Source of the DNA: Gloeotrichia echinulata CP02
GTDB lineage: Bacteria > Cyanobacteriota > Cyanobacteriia > Cyanobacteriales > Nostocaceae
Direction: 5' to 3'
Assembly: GCA_038087035.1 (NCBI GenBank)
Contig: CP051187.1
Span: 4,593,001 to 4,657,000, forward strand
Length of the DNA stretch: 64,000 nt
In this document: positions 8,927 to 17,283 of the stretch, piece after piece
Position numbering within the stretch: the stretch's first letter is position 1
Layout: each line of letters begins with the position of its first letter
Position numbers and translations under genes: made by a program
Notes under the pieces: generated by a model
Databases searched by the model: none
What the model was told of the DNA's origin: nothing
Seen by the model: the letters and a program-made list of their open reading frames with translations, nothing else

Positions 8927-9214
8927 TAAAAAAAAGTGGGCAGCACCGTCGTAGGGGCACGGCATTGCCGTGCCCCTACAATTATCTGTACCTCACCAAC
9001 TGGCAATCTGCTGTAACTATTGGCGAAGATTTAATTAAAATATGAATCTGCTGAAAATACAGCGTATTTCAGGTAAATGAGGTACGCAGGTAGGGGCATG
9101 GCACTGCCATGCCCTTACAATTATCTGTACCTCACCAAGTTGCCAAAGTAGGCTAGGCAATGCCAAGCAAAACCCCGATATGTAGGGCATAGCCCTACCT
9201 ACTTAACTTCAACA
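8927..9214. repeat. Palindromic repeats and fragment of the toxin gene
   Basis: Contains two copies of the dispersed palindrome (ggcacggcattgccgtgcc at ~8956 and ggcatggcactgccatgcc at ~9096), each followed by the direct repeat caattatctgtacctcacca. A 46-bp segment (9014-9059) matches coding bases ~9538-9583 of the adjacent TumE-type gene with one mismatch. A further repeat (9149-9204, taggctaggcaatgcc to gccctacctactt) recurs at 42894-42949. Confidence 0.7.
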
Positions 9215-9613
9215 TCAAGCTAATATTTTTTCAATTTCTTTGAGTACCTCAGCTAAAAAAGGAGCATCTGATTTAACGATATTATCCTCACTTCCATCAT
9301 GTTTATAATGGGGAAAGGTAGGCAAATTTAATTTTCGGTGATGTTCAGTATTGTCATAGCGAAAAATTAAATTATTCTCACAATTCATATATTGATAACT
9401 ATACATTTTTCTATCTATGGATATTTCCACATAGACAAATTCTCTCAAATGCAGCAAAGAATTATCTAGAAATTCGAGCTTTCCTCTGATAAAACCTTCA
9501 TATATTCCTCTGGTTTCATGTTCTATATTAAATAATTTAACTATTGGCGAAGATTTAATTAAAATATCAATCTGCTGAAAATAATCTTCAATCAACAAAA
9601 TGAATCTCCTCAA
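9215..9613 (-). CDS. TumE/DUF6516-type toxin
   Basis: A 132-residue protein that resembles the DUF6516 (TumE) toxin family: the opening IEDYFQQIDILIKSSPIV, the strand pair GIYEGFIRGKLEF, and the YSYQYMNCENNLIFRYDN core are typical. Family members are thought to act as toxins (ribonuclease-like) held by a co-encoded antitoxin. It overlaps the upstream antitoxin gene by 26 nt, so translational coupling is likely, or the true start is a few codons later. A short duplicated piece of its 5' coding region lies beyond its 3' end at 9014-9059. The biochemical activity is inferred from family only. Confidence 0.7.
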   Translation of the reverse strand: MRRFILLIEDYFQQIDILIKSSPIVKLFNIEHETRGIYEGFIRGKLEFLDNSLLHLREFVYVEISIDRKMYSYQYMNCENNLIFRYDNTEHHRKLNLPTFPHYKHDGSEDNIVKSDAPFLAEVLKEIEKILA

Positions 9614-9878
9614 TCGACTCTTTTGTTTGTTGTAAATGTGTCAGCATTCGAGCTTCTCCAATCCATTCATCAAAATCAAAATTATGGGAGAATTCATCAT
9701 TATTAAAGCGAGTGATAAATTCTTCGGTTGATAATTGATATTTGGTTTCAAATTCATTAAGACGTTCTTCACATCTTTTAATTCCTCTGATCACACTTTG
9801 CAATCTTTCTGACAAAGCACTTTGAATAATTCGTCTGAGGGAATCTGGATCTTTTGACCTGAGTTTGAGTTCAGCCAT
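9588..9878 (-). CDS. Antitoxin partner of the TumE-type toxin
   Basis: A 96-residue helical protein with a coiled-coil-like first half (RLQSVIRGIKRCEERLNEFE) and the segment LSTEEFITRFNNDEF, followed by FDFDEWIGEARM. Small partners of this kind precede DUF6516 genes in cyanobacteria. It has no obvious helix-turn-helix, unlike the classical TumA. The stop overlaps the toxin start by 26 nt, and its own ATG abuts the end of the degraded BrnA-like frame. Confidence 0.65.
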   Translation of the reverse strand: MAELKLRSKDPDSLRRIIQSALSERLQSVIRGIKRCEERLNEFETKYQLSTEEFITRFNNDEFSHNFDFDEWIGEARMLTHLQQTKESIEEIHFVD

Positions 9879-10147
9879 TATCTGAGTTTATCGAATCTGT
9901 ATTTGTATTTACATTTTACAGCAAGTTTCATTTCTCTTGAACCACAGACCCTCGTGGCGAACATTGCCCATTGGTGTAAACTTAACGCGAAACCCTTGTA
10001 AAAATGTGATTTTTCATTATCTTGAGCCATTGCCTCAAAATATTCAATTACGTCAATCCCCAAGGGTAAAGTTACTTGTTGCTTCAATTGTTTTGCAAAG
10101 GGATTTGGTCGGCTTTTCATTTTATCAAGGTCATATTCTGGTTTCAT
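9878..10147 (-). pseudogene. BrnA-like antitoxin, C-terminus lost
   Basis: Residues 1-47 match BrnA antitoxins: MKPEYDLDKMKSRPNPFAKQ, followed by a short CopG/ribbon-helix-helix segment (QVTLPLGIDVIEYFEAMAQD). Intact BrnA then continues with a second helix and a conserved INLYLRDC-type end, which is missing. Instead the frame runs into unrelated sequence; at 9917-9955 it resembles an end of MITE family D (compare 52600-52639). The expected partner, brnT, survives only as a C-terminal fragment just upstream. I therefore treat the locus as dead. Confidence 0.65.
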
Positions 10148-10251
10148 AGCTTGCGTCTCGATAATGTTTACTTTCGTTTTTCGTGGCTTTTCGGGCGGAA
10201 ATAATTCTAATTACTGATTCTTCTTCTCGGTAACAATATTTTGACGCAGAC
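10131..10251 (-). pseudogene. BrnT toxin, C-terminal fragment
   Basis: On the minus strand this segment reads CYREEESVIRIISARKATKNE followed by ~14 residues. That is the hallmark C-terminal strand and helix of BrnT toxins. It ends at a TGA overlapping the brnA start by 17 nt, the normal BrnTA overlap. The first two-thirds of the gene, including the catalytic region, are absent: homology stops exactly where a family-C MITE begins (10252). Confidence 0.75.
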
Positions 10252-10322
10252 TATAGCGTTTCTCGCCCTAGTTAGGTACACCCGTAGGGGCACGGCACTG
10301 CCGTGCCCCTACACCGCTTGGT
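10252..10322. mobile_element. MITE family C, partial copy
   Basis: Begins tatagcgtttctcgccctag and continues through the ggcacggcactgccgtgcc palindrome. It lacks the far end seen in complete copies. It sits between the brnT fragment and the recG stop codon. Confidence 0.7.
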
Positions 10323-10323
10323 A

Positions 10324-12801
10324 CTACGTCATAATCGCACCACCCATTAACCGCTCATACCGATACTTTAACTCTTCTTTCATCAAATACCAACGCTCTA
10401 AAGTCACATCCATCTCAATCACCTTCTCTGCAGCTTGTCGCGCTAACACTAAAACTTCTTCGTCTTCCACCAAACTAGCTAAACTAAAATCAGGCACCCC
10501 CGATTGGCGAGTTCCCAAAACTTGCCCAGGACCGCGAAAACGCATATCCATTTCTGAGATGAAAAAGCCATCTTGGGACTGTTCCAACACCTTCAGCCGT
10601 TGTAGAGCATCAGCACTTCTGGTACTGCTCATTAATAAACAATAAGACTGCGCCGCACCCCGACCAACACGTCCTCGCAGTTGGTGCAGTTGCGATAAGC
10701 CAAAGCGTTCCGCATGTTCAATGAGCATAACTGTGGCATTGGGCACGTCTACCCCCACCTCCACCACGGTTGTAGAAACCAAAATTTGTGTTTCATTATC
10801 GCGGAATTTCGTAATTGCTTCGTCTTTCTCGGCTGAAGTCATGCGACCATGCAACAGTCCCACTTGAAATTCGGGGAAAACGCTTTCTTTTAACTTTTGA
10901 TGCTCCTCTACCGCCGATCGCAAATCTAATTTTTCTGATTCTTCCACCAAGGGCAAAACTACATAAATTTGCCTTCCTTGGGCAATTTCTCGCCGCATCA
11001 GGTCGTAAGCTTGGGTGCGTTGTTTACCCGTTAGCATTGTCGTTTGAATCTTTTGCCTTCCTGGTGGTAACTCATCAATTTGACTCACATCCAAATCCCC
11101 GTGGACCGTTAGCGCCAGTGTCCGGGGAATGGGAGTAGCCGTCATAGTTAATACATGGGGTTGGTTTCCCTTTTGCTGTAAACGTGCCCGTTGTTCTACC
11201 CCAAACCGATGCTGTTCATCAATTACCACCAGACCCAATTGTTGAAAATTTACCGTGTCTTGAATCAAGGCATGGGTACCAACTAACAGGGGTAATTCCC
11301 CCGTTTCTAACTCCGAATGAATTTGTCGCCTTTTTGCAGTTTTAGTCGAACCAGTCAGCAATTCTACTGGTATATGCAACAGGTTAAACCAGCTAACCAA
11401 CTTGCGGTAATGCTGTTCTGCCAACACTTCGGTGGGTGCCATCAACGCTGCTTGGTAGCCAGATTGAATTGCTGCTAAAATTGCAACTACTGCCACCACA
11501 GTTTTACCAGAACCCACATCGCCCTGTACCAGACGATTCATGGGTGCAGGCTTTTGCAAATCGTTGAGGATATCATTGATAACTCGCTGCTGGGCGCCTG
11601 TGAGTTTAAAAGGCAGGACTTCGTGGAATTTTTCGATGAGTTGACCTTTGGGCGCCAAAATCGCACTGGTTTGCACTGCCTTTGCTTGCTGCTGGCGTTG
11701 CAGTAAACTCAGTTGCAGATAGAAAAATTCATCAAAGACTAGGCGACGACGGGCAACTTGCAGACTGGTGCTATCTGCAGGGAAATGGATATTGGCGATC
11801 GCATCCTTCAATTCCATCAAATTATACTTCTCCCGCAAACCACTGGGTAACGGGTCTTTCAAGTGCGCCGCCCCTGGTAAAACAGCGATTACCGCCTGTC
11901 TGACTGCATTCGCCACCACACCCTCAGTCAGAGCATAAATTGGCACTATCCTACCAATCGTCAAGGAATCAATCGTGTCTCCTGGATGGGCTAAAACTTC
12001 TAACTCTGGGTTATCCAGAGTCAAGCCATATTTAGTTTCTTTCACCAAACCACAAGCCGCTAACACACTACCCACAGGGTAGCGACGTTTTAAACTTTCT
12101 TGCCAAGCGCGACTGCTAAAGCGCGAACCTGCCCAAAAGCGACTTACTTTGATTTCACCAGTATTATCCTTAAGAATCAAGTCTAAAATGGATAATTTCT
12201 GATTTTTCGGACTAGTAAAACAATTACAACGCTTCACCGTAGCGACTATTGTCACCGTCTCACCACCCTGCAACTCAGCGATACTCACTTGACGCGCATA
12301 ATCAATGTGATCGCGGGGATAATAAAACAGCAGGTCACGCACCGTATACAAACCTAGACGCGCCAAATTTTCAGCTTTTCTCATACCAATTTCTGGTACA
12401 TCACTGAGTTTTTGGTCATTTTTCGGCGCAAAACTCCGACTCACCTCAGCCACAATTGGCGATTTGGGATTTCCCACAGGAGATTGATATTTCTTCTCCC
12501 CCTCTCCCCCTCTCTCCCCCTCATCTCCCCCTTGCTGTAGCCAATAGAGATATCTACGAGTTTCTGCTACCAAGTGTTGTCTATCTTCCAGCCCCAGATT
12601 GGGATAATCGCCAAATTGAACCGCTAATTCTTGCCAGCGGCTGCGTTCATTTCGCGACAAAGCTGTAGGGAATTGCCCAAAAGTGAGGCTGAGGAAGGTA
12701 CTAAAGGGGTATTGTTTGCCCACCAAGTCTGTAAACCCGGTTTCTGCCTCTATTGCCAAGGCTTTTTGCAATCTTATCCAATCTGGTTGCTCATTAGTCA
12801 T
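10324..12801 (-). CDS. recG: ATP-dependent DNA helicase RecG
   Basis: RecG remodels stalled replication forks and migrates Holliday junctions. The 825-residue protein has the wedge/OB region (~175-290), Walker A GDVGSGKT (427-434), the DEQH box in VIDEQHRFGV, motif TATPIPRTLAL and the C-terminal helicase motifs through GRVGRGAAQSYCLL. It is longer than the E. coli enzyme because of an N-terminal extension of ~120 residues, usual in cyanobacteria. Residues ~91-104 are a Gly/Glu-rich insert (GGDEGERGGEGEKK) encoded by a low-complexity ctccccct tract. The start codon, ATGACTAATGAG, lies inside a heptamer array; no later Met fits better. Confidence 0.95.
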   Translation of the reverse strand: MTNEQPDWIRLQKALAIEAETGFTDLVGKQYPFSTFLSLTFGQFPTALSRNERSRWQELAVQFGDYPNLGLEDRQHLVAETRRYLYWLQQGGDEGERGGEGEKKYQSPVGNPKSPIVAEVSRSFAPKNDQKLSDVPEIGMRKAENLARLGLYTVRDLLFYYPRDHIDYARQVSIAELQGGETVTIVATVKRCNCFTSPKNQKLSILDLILKDNTGEIKVSRFWAGSRFSSRAWQESLKRRYPVGSVLAACGLVKETKYGLTLDNPELEVLAHPGDTIDSLTIGRIVPIYALTEGVVANAVRQAVIAVLPGAAHLKDPLPSGLREKYNLMELKDAIANIHFPADSTSLQVARRRLVFDEFFYLQLSLLQRQQQAKAVQTSAILAPKGQLIEKFHEVLPFKLTGAQQRVINDILNDLQKPAPMNRLVQGDVGSGKTVVAVVAILAAIQSGYQAALMAPTEVLAEQHYRKLVSWFNLLHIPVELLTGSTKTAKRRQIHSELETGELPLLVGTHALIQDTVNFQQLGLVVIDEQHRFGVEQRARLQQKGNQPHVLTMTATPIPRTLALTVHGDLDVSQIDELPPGRQKIQTTMLTGKQRTQAYDLMRREIAQGRQIYVVLPLVEESEKLDLRSAVEEHQKLKESVFPEFQVGLLHGRMTSAEKDEAITKFRDNETQILVSTTVVEVGVDVPNATVMLIEHAERFGLSQLHQLRGRVGRGAAQSYCLLMSSTRSADALQRLKVLEQSQDGFFISEMDMRFRGPGQVLGTRQSGVPDFSLASLVEDEEVLVLARQAAEKVIEMDVTLERWYLMKEELKYRYERLMGGAIMT

Positions 12802-12925
12802 TGGTCATTGGTTATTGGTCATTGGTTATTGGTCATTGGTCATTGGTCATTGGTCATTGGTCATTAGTCATTGGTCATTGGTCATTGGTCATTGGTTATT
12901 GGTTATTGGTTATTGGTCATTTGTA
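12795..12925. repeat. Heptamer array (ttggtca / ttggtta) at recG start
   Basis: About 18 heptamers of cattggt and ttattgg types, ending against and including the recG ATG. It lies in the presumed leader or promoter region of recG. Confidence 0.85.
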
Positions 12926-12944
12926 AAGAATAATTGACAAATAA

Positions 12945-13814
12945 CTAATTTTCAAACCAACTAGCACGCCATGCAGCTTCTGCTTCGGCTGTTGATAGTT
13001 CCCGGTGCTTTTTTTCATACTCCCGTCCTAGCTTGCTTAGTTGAACCAAGAGACTGCGAATTTGCTTGCGTGCAGATGATACTGCTGGGTCAGCGAATTC
13101 AATTTCACCCAGACGCAGGTTAATAGCTGTGATCTGTGTCAGGCTAGATTCGTCTGGATCTTGATCATTTTCAATTTCAATTACTAAGTTTAATAGATTT
13201 GGTGGTCCTGGCATCACCTCGGCAGATGCTTCTGATGCAGCCGCAGCCACTTCTAAAATCCGTTCTGGTAATTTTTTGGGTAAAATCCGCGCTTTTTGTA
13301 ATACAACATTAGTTTCATGGGAAAGTTTTTTCAGTGTATCTTGAATCACTGCTTCCATCTTCTGTTGCCATCTTCCCAGTTCTATCGGGTTAGATAAATC
13401 AGGATAAGAGGAGGGGTAGAGACGAGGAGGGGGTGAGAGAAAGGAAAAATTACTGTCATCCTCATCCTCATCCTCATCCTCTTCATCCTCATCCTCCTCA
13501 TCCTCATCCTCATCCTCCTCCTCCTCATCTTCTTGACTGCTCAGAGAAGTCAGCAAGTTTTCAGCTGCTTGTTGCCCCAATTTGCGGATAGCTTGTTGCA
13601 ATTGTTGCCGCTGATTCAATGATAAACTCAGGAAATTTTCAGGATACCCCTGGGTACACAAATGGTAACTCGCCAGAATCAACTGTTTCCGTACGGATTG
13701 TCCCAAACTGCTTAAATAAATCGTATCAGCGTTTTGCAGTTCTGAGGCGATCGCCCGGATCGCTTCTTCGAGATCTGCTATATCCTTTTCAATTCGCTCG
13801 ATTGCTCTGGCCAT
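12945..13814 (-). CDS. Hypothetical protein with Asp/Glu tract
   Basis: A 289-residue protein I do not recognise. Residues 1-90 are predicted helical (MARAIERIEKDIADLEEAIR). Residues ~95-120 are an almost pure Asp/Glu run encoded by a cctcat/cctcct microsatellite. Residues ~145-290 form a second helical domain (SNPIELGRWQQKMEAVIQ, then EKKHRELSTAEAEAAWRASW). The acidic tract probably links two domains and may vary in length between strains. There is no signal peptide. It lies upstream of recG on the same strand, separated by a heptamer array, so co-transcription is possible. Confidence 0.6.
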   Translation of the reverse strand: MARAIERIEKDIADLEEAIRAIASELQNADTIYLSSLGQSVRKQLILASYHLCTQGYPENFLSLSLNQRQQLQQAIRKLGQQAAENLLTSLSSQEDEEEEDEDEDEEDEDEEDEDEDEDDSNFSFLSPPPRLYPSSYPDLSNPIELGRWQQKMEAVIQDTLKKLSHETNVVLQKARILPKKLPERILEVAAAASEASAEVMPGPPNLLNLVIEIENDQDPDESSLTQITAINLRLGEIEFADPAVSSARKQIRSLLVQLSKLGREYEKKHRELSTAEAEAAWRASWFEN

Positions 13815-14337
13815 ATCTTCTAATTACTCTTTATTACCATCTGACCTGTTTATGGTACAAATGTACGTTTTTTTTTCAAATAAATATTAAGAATTTTTAA
13901 CCACATTTATCTGTTGTTTGTGGTTGTGCTTTAGCGCTCTTGAATTTCAGAGCGCTATTAGCACAGCTTTCCCGTAGAGTATAGCGATTCTCAGTTAAGT
14001 GAGGTACAAAATTGTATCACGCGGTGTAAGGGCACGGCAATGCCGTGCCCCTACGGGTGTACCTTATTAGGGCGAGAAACGCTATAGCGCAACTACAGCG
14101 CAACTACCAAGCATTGTTAGCTTGGTAAACTACTAATCATTATTGTTGAAATAATTAAGCTGTCCCGCATCTAATTTGCACATCAATCAATAAAGTCCTT
14201 CAAAAGTCAAAAGTCCAGAGTCCCGACTCACCTTGACTCTTGACAAACCTCATGAGTAACTATGCAATTTAAAAGCGTAACAGCTGATGAATCAATCACG
14301 CATATTAATCACTAATGACTAATGACTAATAACTAAA
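13815..14337. other. Intergenic region with MITE family C
   Basis: Holds the complete family-C element at 13980-14086. An inverted repeat lies upstream of it (tagcgctcttgaatttcagagcgcta, ~13932-13957). A small actaatg-type repeat, ending just past the tsf stop, lies at ~14312-14334. No gene seen. Confidence 0.6.
13980..14086. mobile_element. MITE family C, complete copy
   Basis: A 107-bp element with imperfect inverted ends tatagcgattctcag / gagaaacgctata and a central palindrome (ggcacggcaatgccgtgcc). Two other copies (34806-34912, 52222-52328) are the same length. Ends TATA...TATA would fit a TA target, which is unproven. Confidence 0.75.
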
Positions 14338-15282
14338 TTAGTTTATGCCCATTTGTGCAGCCACTTCTTCAGCAAAATTACTTTCTTGCTTTTCAATGCC
14401 TTCACCAAGCACAAAGCGGACGAAGCGTACAACTTGAATTTCTTCGCCTACTTTACCCTGAACTTGCTTCACCAAATCTTCCACAGCAATACTTTGATCG
14501 CGAATGTAAGGTTGATCGAGCAAAGTGAATTCTTTCAGGCGTTTTTCAATCCGTCCCTGAACGATTTTTTCTTTGATGTTATCTGGCTTCTTCTCCAAAT
14601 CATCCCGCCCCATTTCCACATCTTTTTCCCTTTGGGCAACTTCAGGAGGGATTTGGTCTATGCTGACATACTCAACATTAGGGCAAGCTGCAACCTGCAT
14701 CGCAGCATTTCGTGCCAAAGCTTTGAACTCTTCATTAGCAGCGGCTGACCCAGTTTGAGACTTCAATTCTACCAAAACACCGACACGACCGCCAGTGTGA
14801 ATGTAGCTGTCTACCGCACCATAGGAGCCTTCTGATATTCTAAAATTGATAAAGCGACGCACCTGAATATTTTCACCAAGGGTGGTAATAGTTTGGGTGA
14901 TGAATTCTTGTACAGTGATGGTGGTATTTTCAATATAGGGTTGAGCCAGTAAAGATTCAACACTATCAGCATTGGCTGCTTGCTGGGCTAAGTTTTTAAC
15001 TAAGGCTTTAAAAGCTTCGTTACGGGCAACAAAATCGGTTTGGCAGTTAACTTCTATGAGTACACCCACGCGGCCTTCCGGCTGAATGTAGGTATCCACT
15101 AGACCTTCTGCTGCAACGCGATCGCTTTTTTTACCCGCCGTAGCTATTCCCTTTTGTCGCAGCCAATCTATGGCTTTTTCGATATCACCTTCAGTTTCTT
15201 TTAGCGCCTTTTTGCAGTCCATCATACCAGCACCGCTTTTTTGGCGTAGCTCTTGGACTAGTTTTGCAGATATTTCCGACAT
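14338..15282 (-). CDS. tsf: Elongation factor Ts
   Basis: EF-Ts is the guanine-nucleotide exchange factor that recharges EF-Tu. The 314-residue protein begins MSEISAKLVQELRQKSGAGM, with the signature DCKKALKETEGDIEKAIDWL, and carries TDFVARNEAF in the core domain. The two half-repeats of the core domain are both visible (VDTYIQPEGRVGVLIEV and VDSYIHTGGRVGVLVEL). Length is typical of cyanobacterial EF-Ts. It lies downstream of rpsB on the same strand with a ~200-bp gap, the conserved bacterial rpsB-tsf order. Confidence 0.97.
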   Translation of the reverse strand: MSEISAKLVQELRQKSGAGMMDCKKALKETEGDIEKAIDWLRQKGIATAGKKSDRVAAEGLVDTYIQPEGRVGVLIEVNCQTDFVARNEAFKALVKNLAQQAANADSVESLLAQPYIENTTITVQEFITQTITTLGENIQVRRFINFRISEGSYGAVDSYIHTGGRVGVLVELKSQTGSAAANEEFKALARNAAMQVAACPNVEYVSIDQIPPEVAQREKDVEMGRDDLEKKPDNIKEKIVQGRIEKRLKEFTLLDQPYIRDQSIAVEDLVKQVQGKVGEEIQVVRFVRFVLGEGIEKQESNFAEEVAAQMGIN

Positions 15283-15480
15283 GTTGCCTCAATTCCTCGT
15301 TGACATCGAGTTTTAATCGCTCACCAAAGTAAATTTCACCAGTTCTCAGTTTTGAGTACTGAGTTTTTAATGTTCAATCATGAGTTTTAGTCTGCAACTC
15401 ACAACTGGCAAATTAAAAATCAGGACTCAACACTAATCTAAACTGCTGAGTATTTCTATCTTACTCAGCACTCCGCACTA

Positions 15481-16269
15481 TTATTCTTCGTCGTCGTCAG
15501 GAATCACTGAGTCAGAATATTCACTGTCGTCGTACTCTTCGTCGTACTCACTCATTTCCGAATCATCATCATCATCCACTTCCAGCTGACCGTGACGACC
15601 TTCGTAGATGGCGTCTGCCAATTTGCCAACTATCAGCTTAATCGACCTGATGGCGTCGTCGTTGGCTGGGATAGGAATATCTACTACATCCGGGTCGCAG
15701 TTGGTATCCAACATCGACACAATGGGAATTGACAGCTTTTGGCATTCTTGAACGGCGTTATATTCCCGGCGTTGGTCTACAATTACCACTACATCGGGTA
15801 TTTTGCGTAAGGTTTTAATCCCGCCCAAGTATTTCTGCAGCTTCGCCATTTCCCGACGCAGCATTGAGGCTTCTTTTTTGGGTAATAAATCCAGCGCCCC
15901 GGTTTCTTCGCGACGTTCCAAATCTTTGAGGCGGTCTACCCTGGTTTTAATGGTTGTCCAGTTCGTTAGCATTCCACCCAACCAACGCTGGTTAATGTAA
16001 TGAGAACCACAACGCCTAGCTTCTTGGGCAATAATTCCCGCTGCTTGGCGCTTGGTGCCGACAAACAGGAACTTTTTACCTTGTTCTGCTTGTGTACGCA
16101 TGTAGCTATAAGCATCTTCCATCAACTGGGCTGTTTGCACCAAGTCGATGATATGTACACCATTGCGAGAGGTGTAGATATAAGGAGACATTTTTGGATT
16201 CCAACGGCGGGTCTGATGCCCAAAGTGAACCCCAGACTCCATCATTTGAGCCAACGAAACTACTGGCAT
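15481..16269 (-). CDS. rpsB: 30S ribosomal protein S2
   Basis: Ribosomal protein S2 of the small subunit. The sequence opens with MPVVSLAQMMESGVHFGHQT and contains the family core (RRWNPKMSPYIYTSRNGVH; QRWLGGMLTNW; PIPANDDAIRSIKL). At 262 residues it carries an acidic C-terminal tail of ~35 residues rich in Asp, Glu, Ser and Tyr (VDDDDDSEMSEYDEEYDDSE) beyond the usual end. The tail may be lineage-specific. It is the first gene of the rpsB-tsf pair; its promoter should lie between 16270 and 16460. Confidence 0.97.
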   Translation of the reverse strand: MPVVSLAQMMESGVHFGHQTRRWNPKMSPYIYTSRNGVHIIDLVQTAQLMEDAYSYMRTQAEQGKKFLFVGTKRQAAGIIAQEARRCGSHYINQRWLGGMLTNWTTIKTRVDRLKDLERREETGALDLLPKKEASMLRREMAKLQKYLGGIKTLRKIPDVVVIVDQRREYNAVQECQKLSIPIVSMLDTNCDPDVVDIPIPANDDAIRSIKLIVGKLADAIYEGRHGQLEVDDDDDSEMSEYDEEYDDSEYSDSVIPDDDEE

Positions 16270-16460
16270 AATTTATTTTACTCCGATTCGGGTTAAACCT
16301 CCACCCAGATGTATCTCCCAAAATAGGAAACACCCGAATGCCTGGATGTGCGAGATTATTGAACTTTCCTAGGTTAGCACATTTGCGAAAGTTAGGAGTC
16401 AGGAGTTAGGAGTAATGTGATTTGTGTCATGCTCCAGCGCTAGATATGGGGGGTCAACGC

Positions 16461-17015
16461 TTAATCGTTAAGTTCTAACAAACCGGGGGGTGGTGTAATT
16501 TCAATCCGACTACTTTGTAAGTCAACCACGGGTGCGATCGCTTCTACAAATGGAATCAAAACAGTCTTTTGTTTTTTGTCGCCAGCAAATCCGGGGTGTA
16601 ATTTGACTTCCAATAAATCATTACCTGCTGGAATTATATCAACCACTGTACCCACAAGTTCGCCAGATGCTTGTAGATAGACGAATAAGCCAATTAAATC
16701 GGGGACGTAATATTCACCTTCTGCTAATTCCGGGCGATCGCTAGCTGGTATCATGATTTCACAACCGCGCAACTCTTCGGCTTGGTTGCAATTTTCGACC
16801 CCAGCTAATTTGATCACATACAAATTTTTGCCTTCAATGTAACGTCCTGCCAATAATTCTATCGGTTGTGGTGTCGTCTGCCCAGGACGCAATAACCAGC
16901 GTGTTCCTGATACCTCAAACCGTTCGGGGAAATCGGTGTTGGGATAAACCCGCACTTCCCCGGATAGTCCTTGCGGTGCGACAATTTTACCAATTTTTAG
17001 CCAGTCATTTGTCAT
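16461..17015 (-). CDS. rimM: Ribosome maturation factor RimM
   Basis: RimM binds S19 and assists maturation of the 30S head. The 184-residue protein has the N-terminal RimM beta-barrel (LKIGKIVAPQGLSGEVRVYP) and the C-terminal PRC-like barrel (YYVPDLIGLFVYL, then HPGFAGDKKQKTVLIPFVEA). The start codon and the next two codons (ATGACAAAT, Met-Thr-Asn) are formed by the last unit of the heptamer array that fills 17006-17283. The original 5' end may therefore have been reshaped by the repeat; Trp-Leu-Lys-Ile-Gly after it is normal for the family. Confidence 0.95.
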   Translation of the reverse strand: MTNDWLKIGKIVAPQGLSGEVRVYPNTDFPERFEVSGTRWLLRPGQTTPQPIELLAGRYIEGKNLYVIKLAGVENCNQAEELRGCEIMIPASDRPELAEGEYYVPDLIGLFVYLQASGELVGTVVDIIPAGNDLLEVKLHPGFAGDKKQKTVLIPFVEAIAPVVDLQSSRIEITPPPGLLELND

Positions 17016-17283
17016 TTGTCATTTGTCATTTGTCATTTGTCATTGGTCATTTGTCATTGGTCATTGGTCATTTGTCATTGGTCATTGGTCATTGGTCATT
17101 TGTCATTGGTCATTTGTCATTTGTCATTGGTCATTGGTCATTGGTCATTACTCATTACTCATTACTCATTACTCATTACTCATTACTCATTACTCATTAC
17201 TCATTACTCATTACTCATTACTCATTACTCATTACTCATTACTCTTTGTCATTGGTCATTTGTCATTGGTCATTTGTCATTAT
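17006..17283. repeat. Composite heptamer array between rimM and avtA
   Basis: Blocks of catttgt / cattggt units flank about 14 units of cattact (17150-17244), the same A-B-A layout as at 6119-6366. One edge forms the rimM start codon. The other edge abuts further ttgactc heptamers (17285-17318) that encode the end of avtA. Confidence 0.9.
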
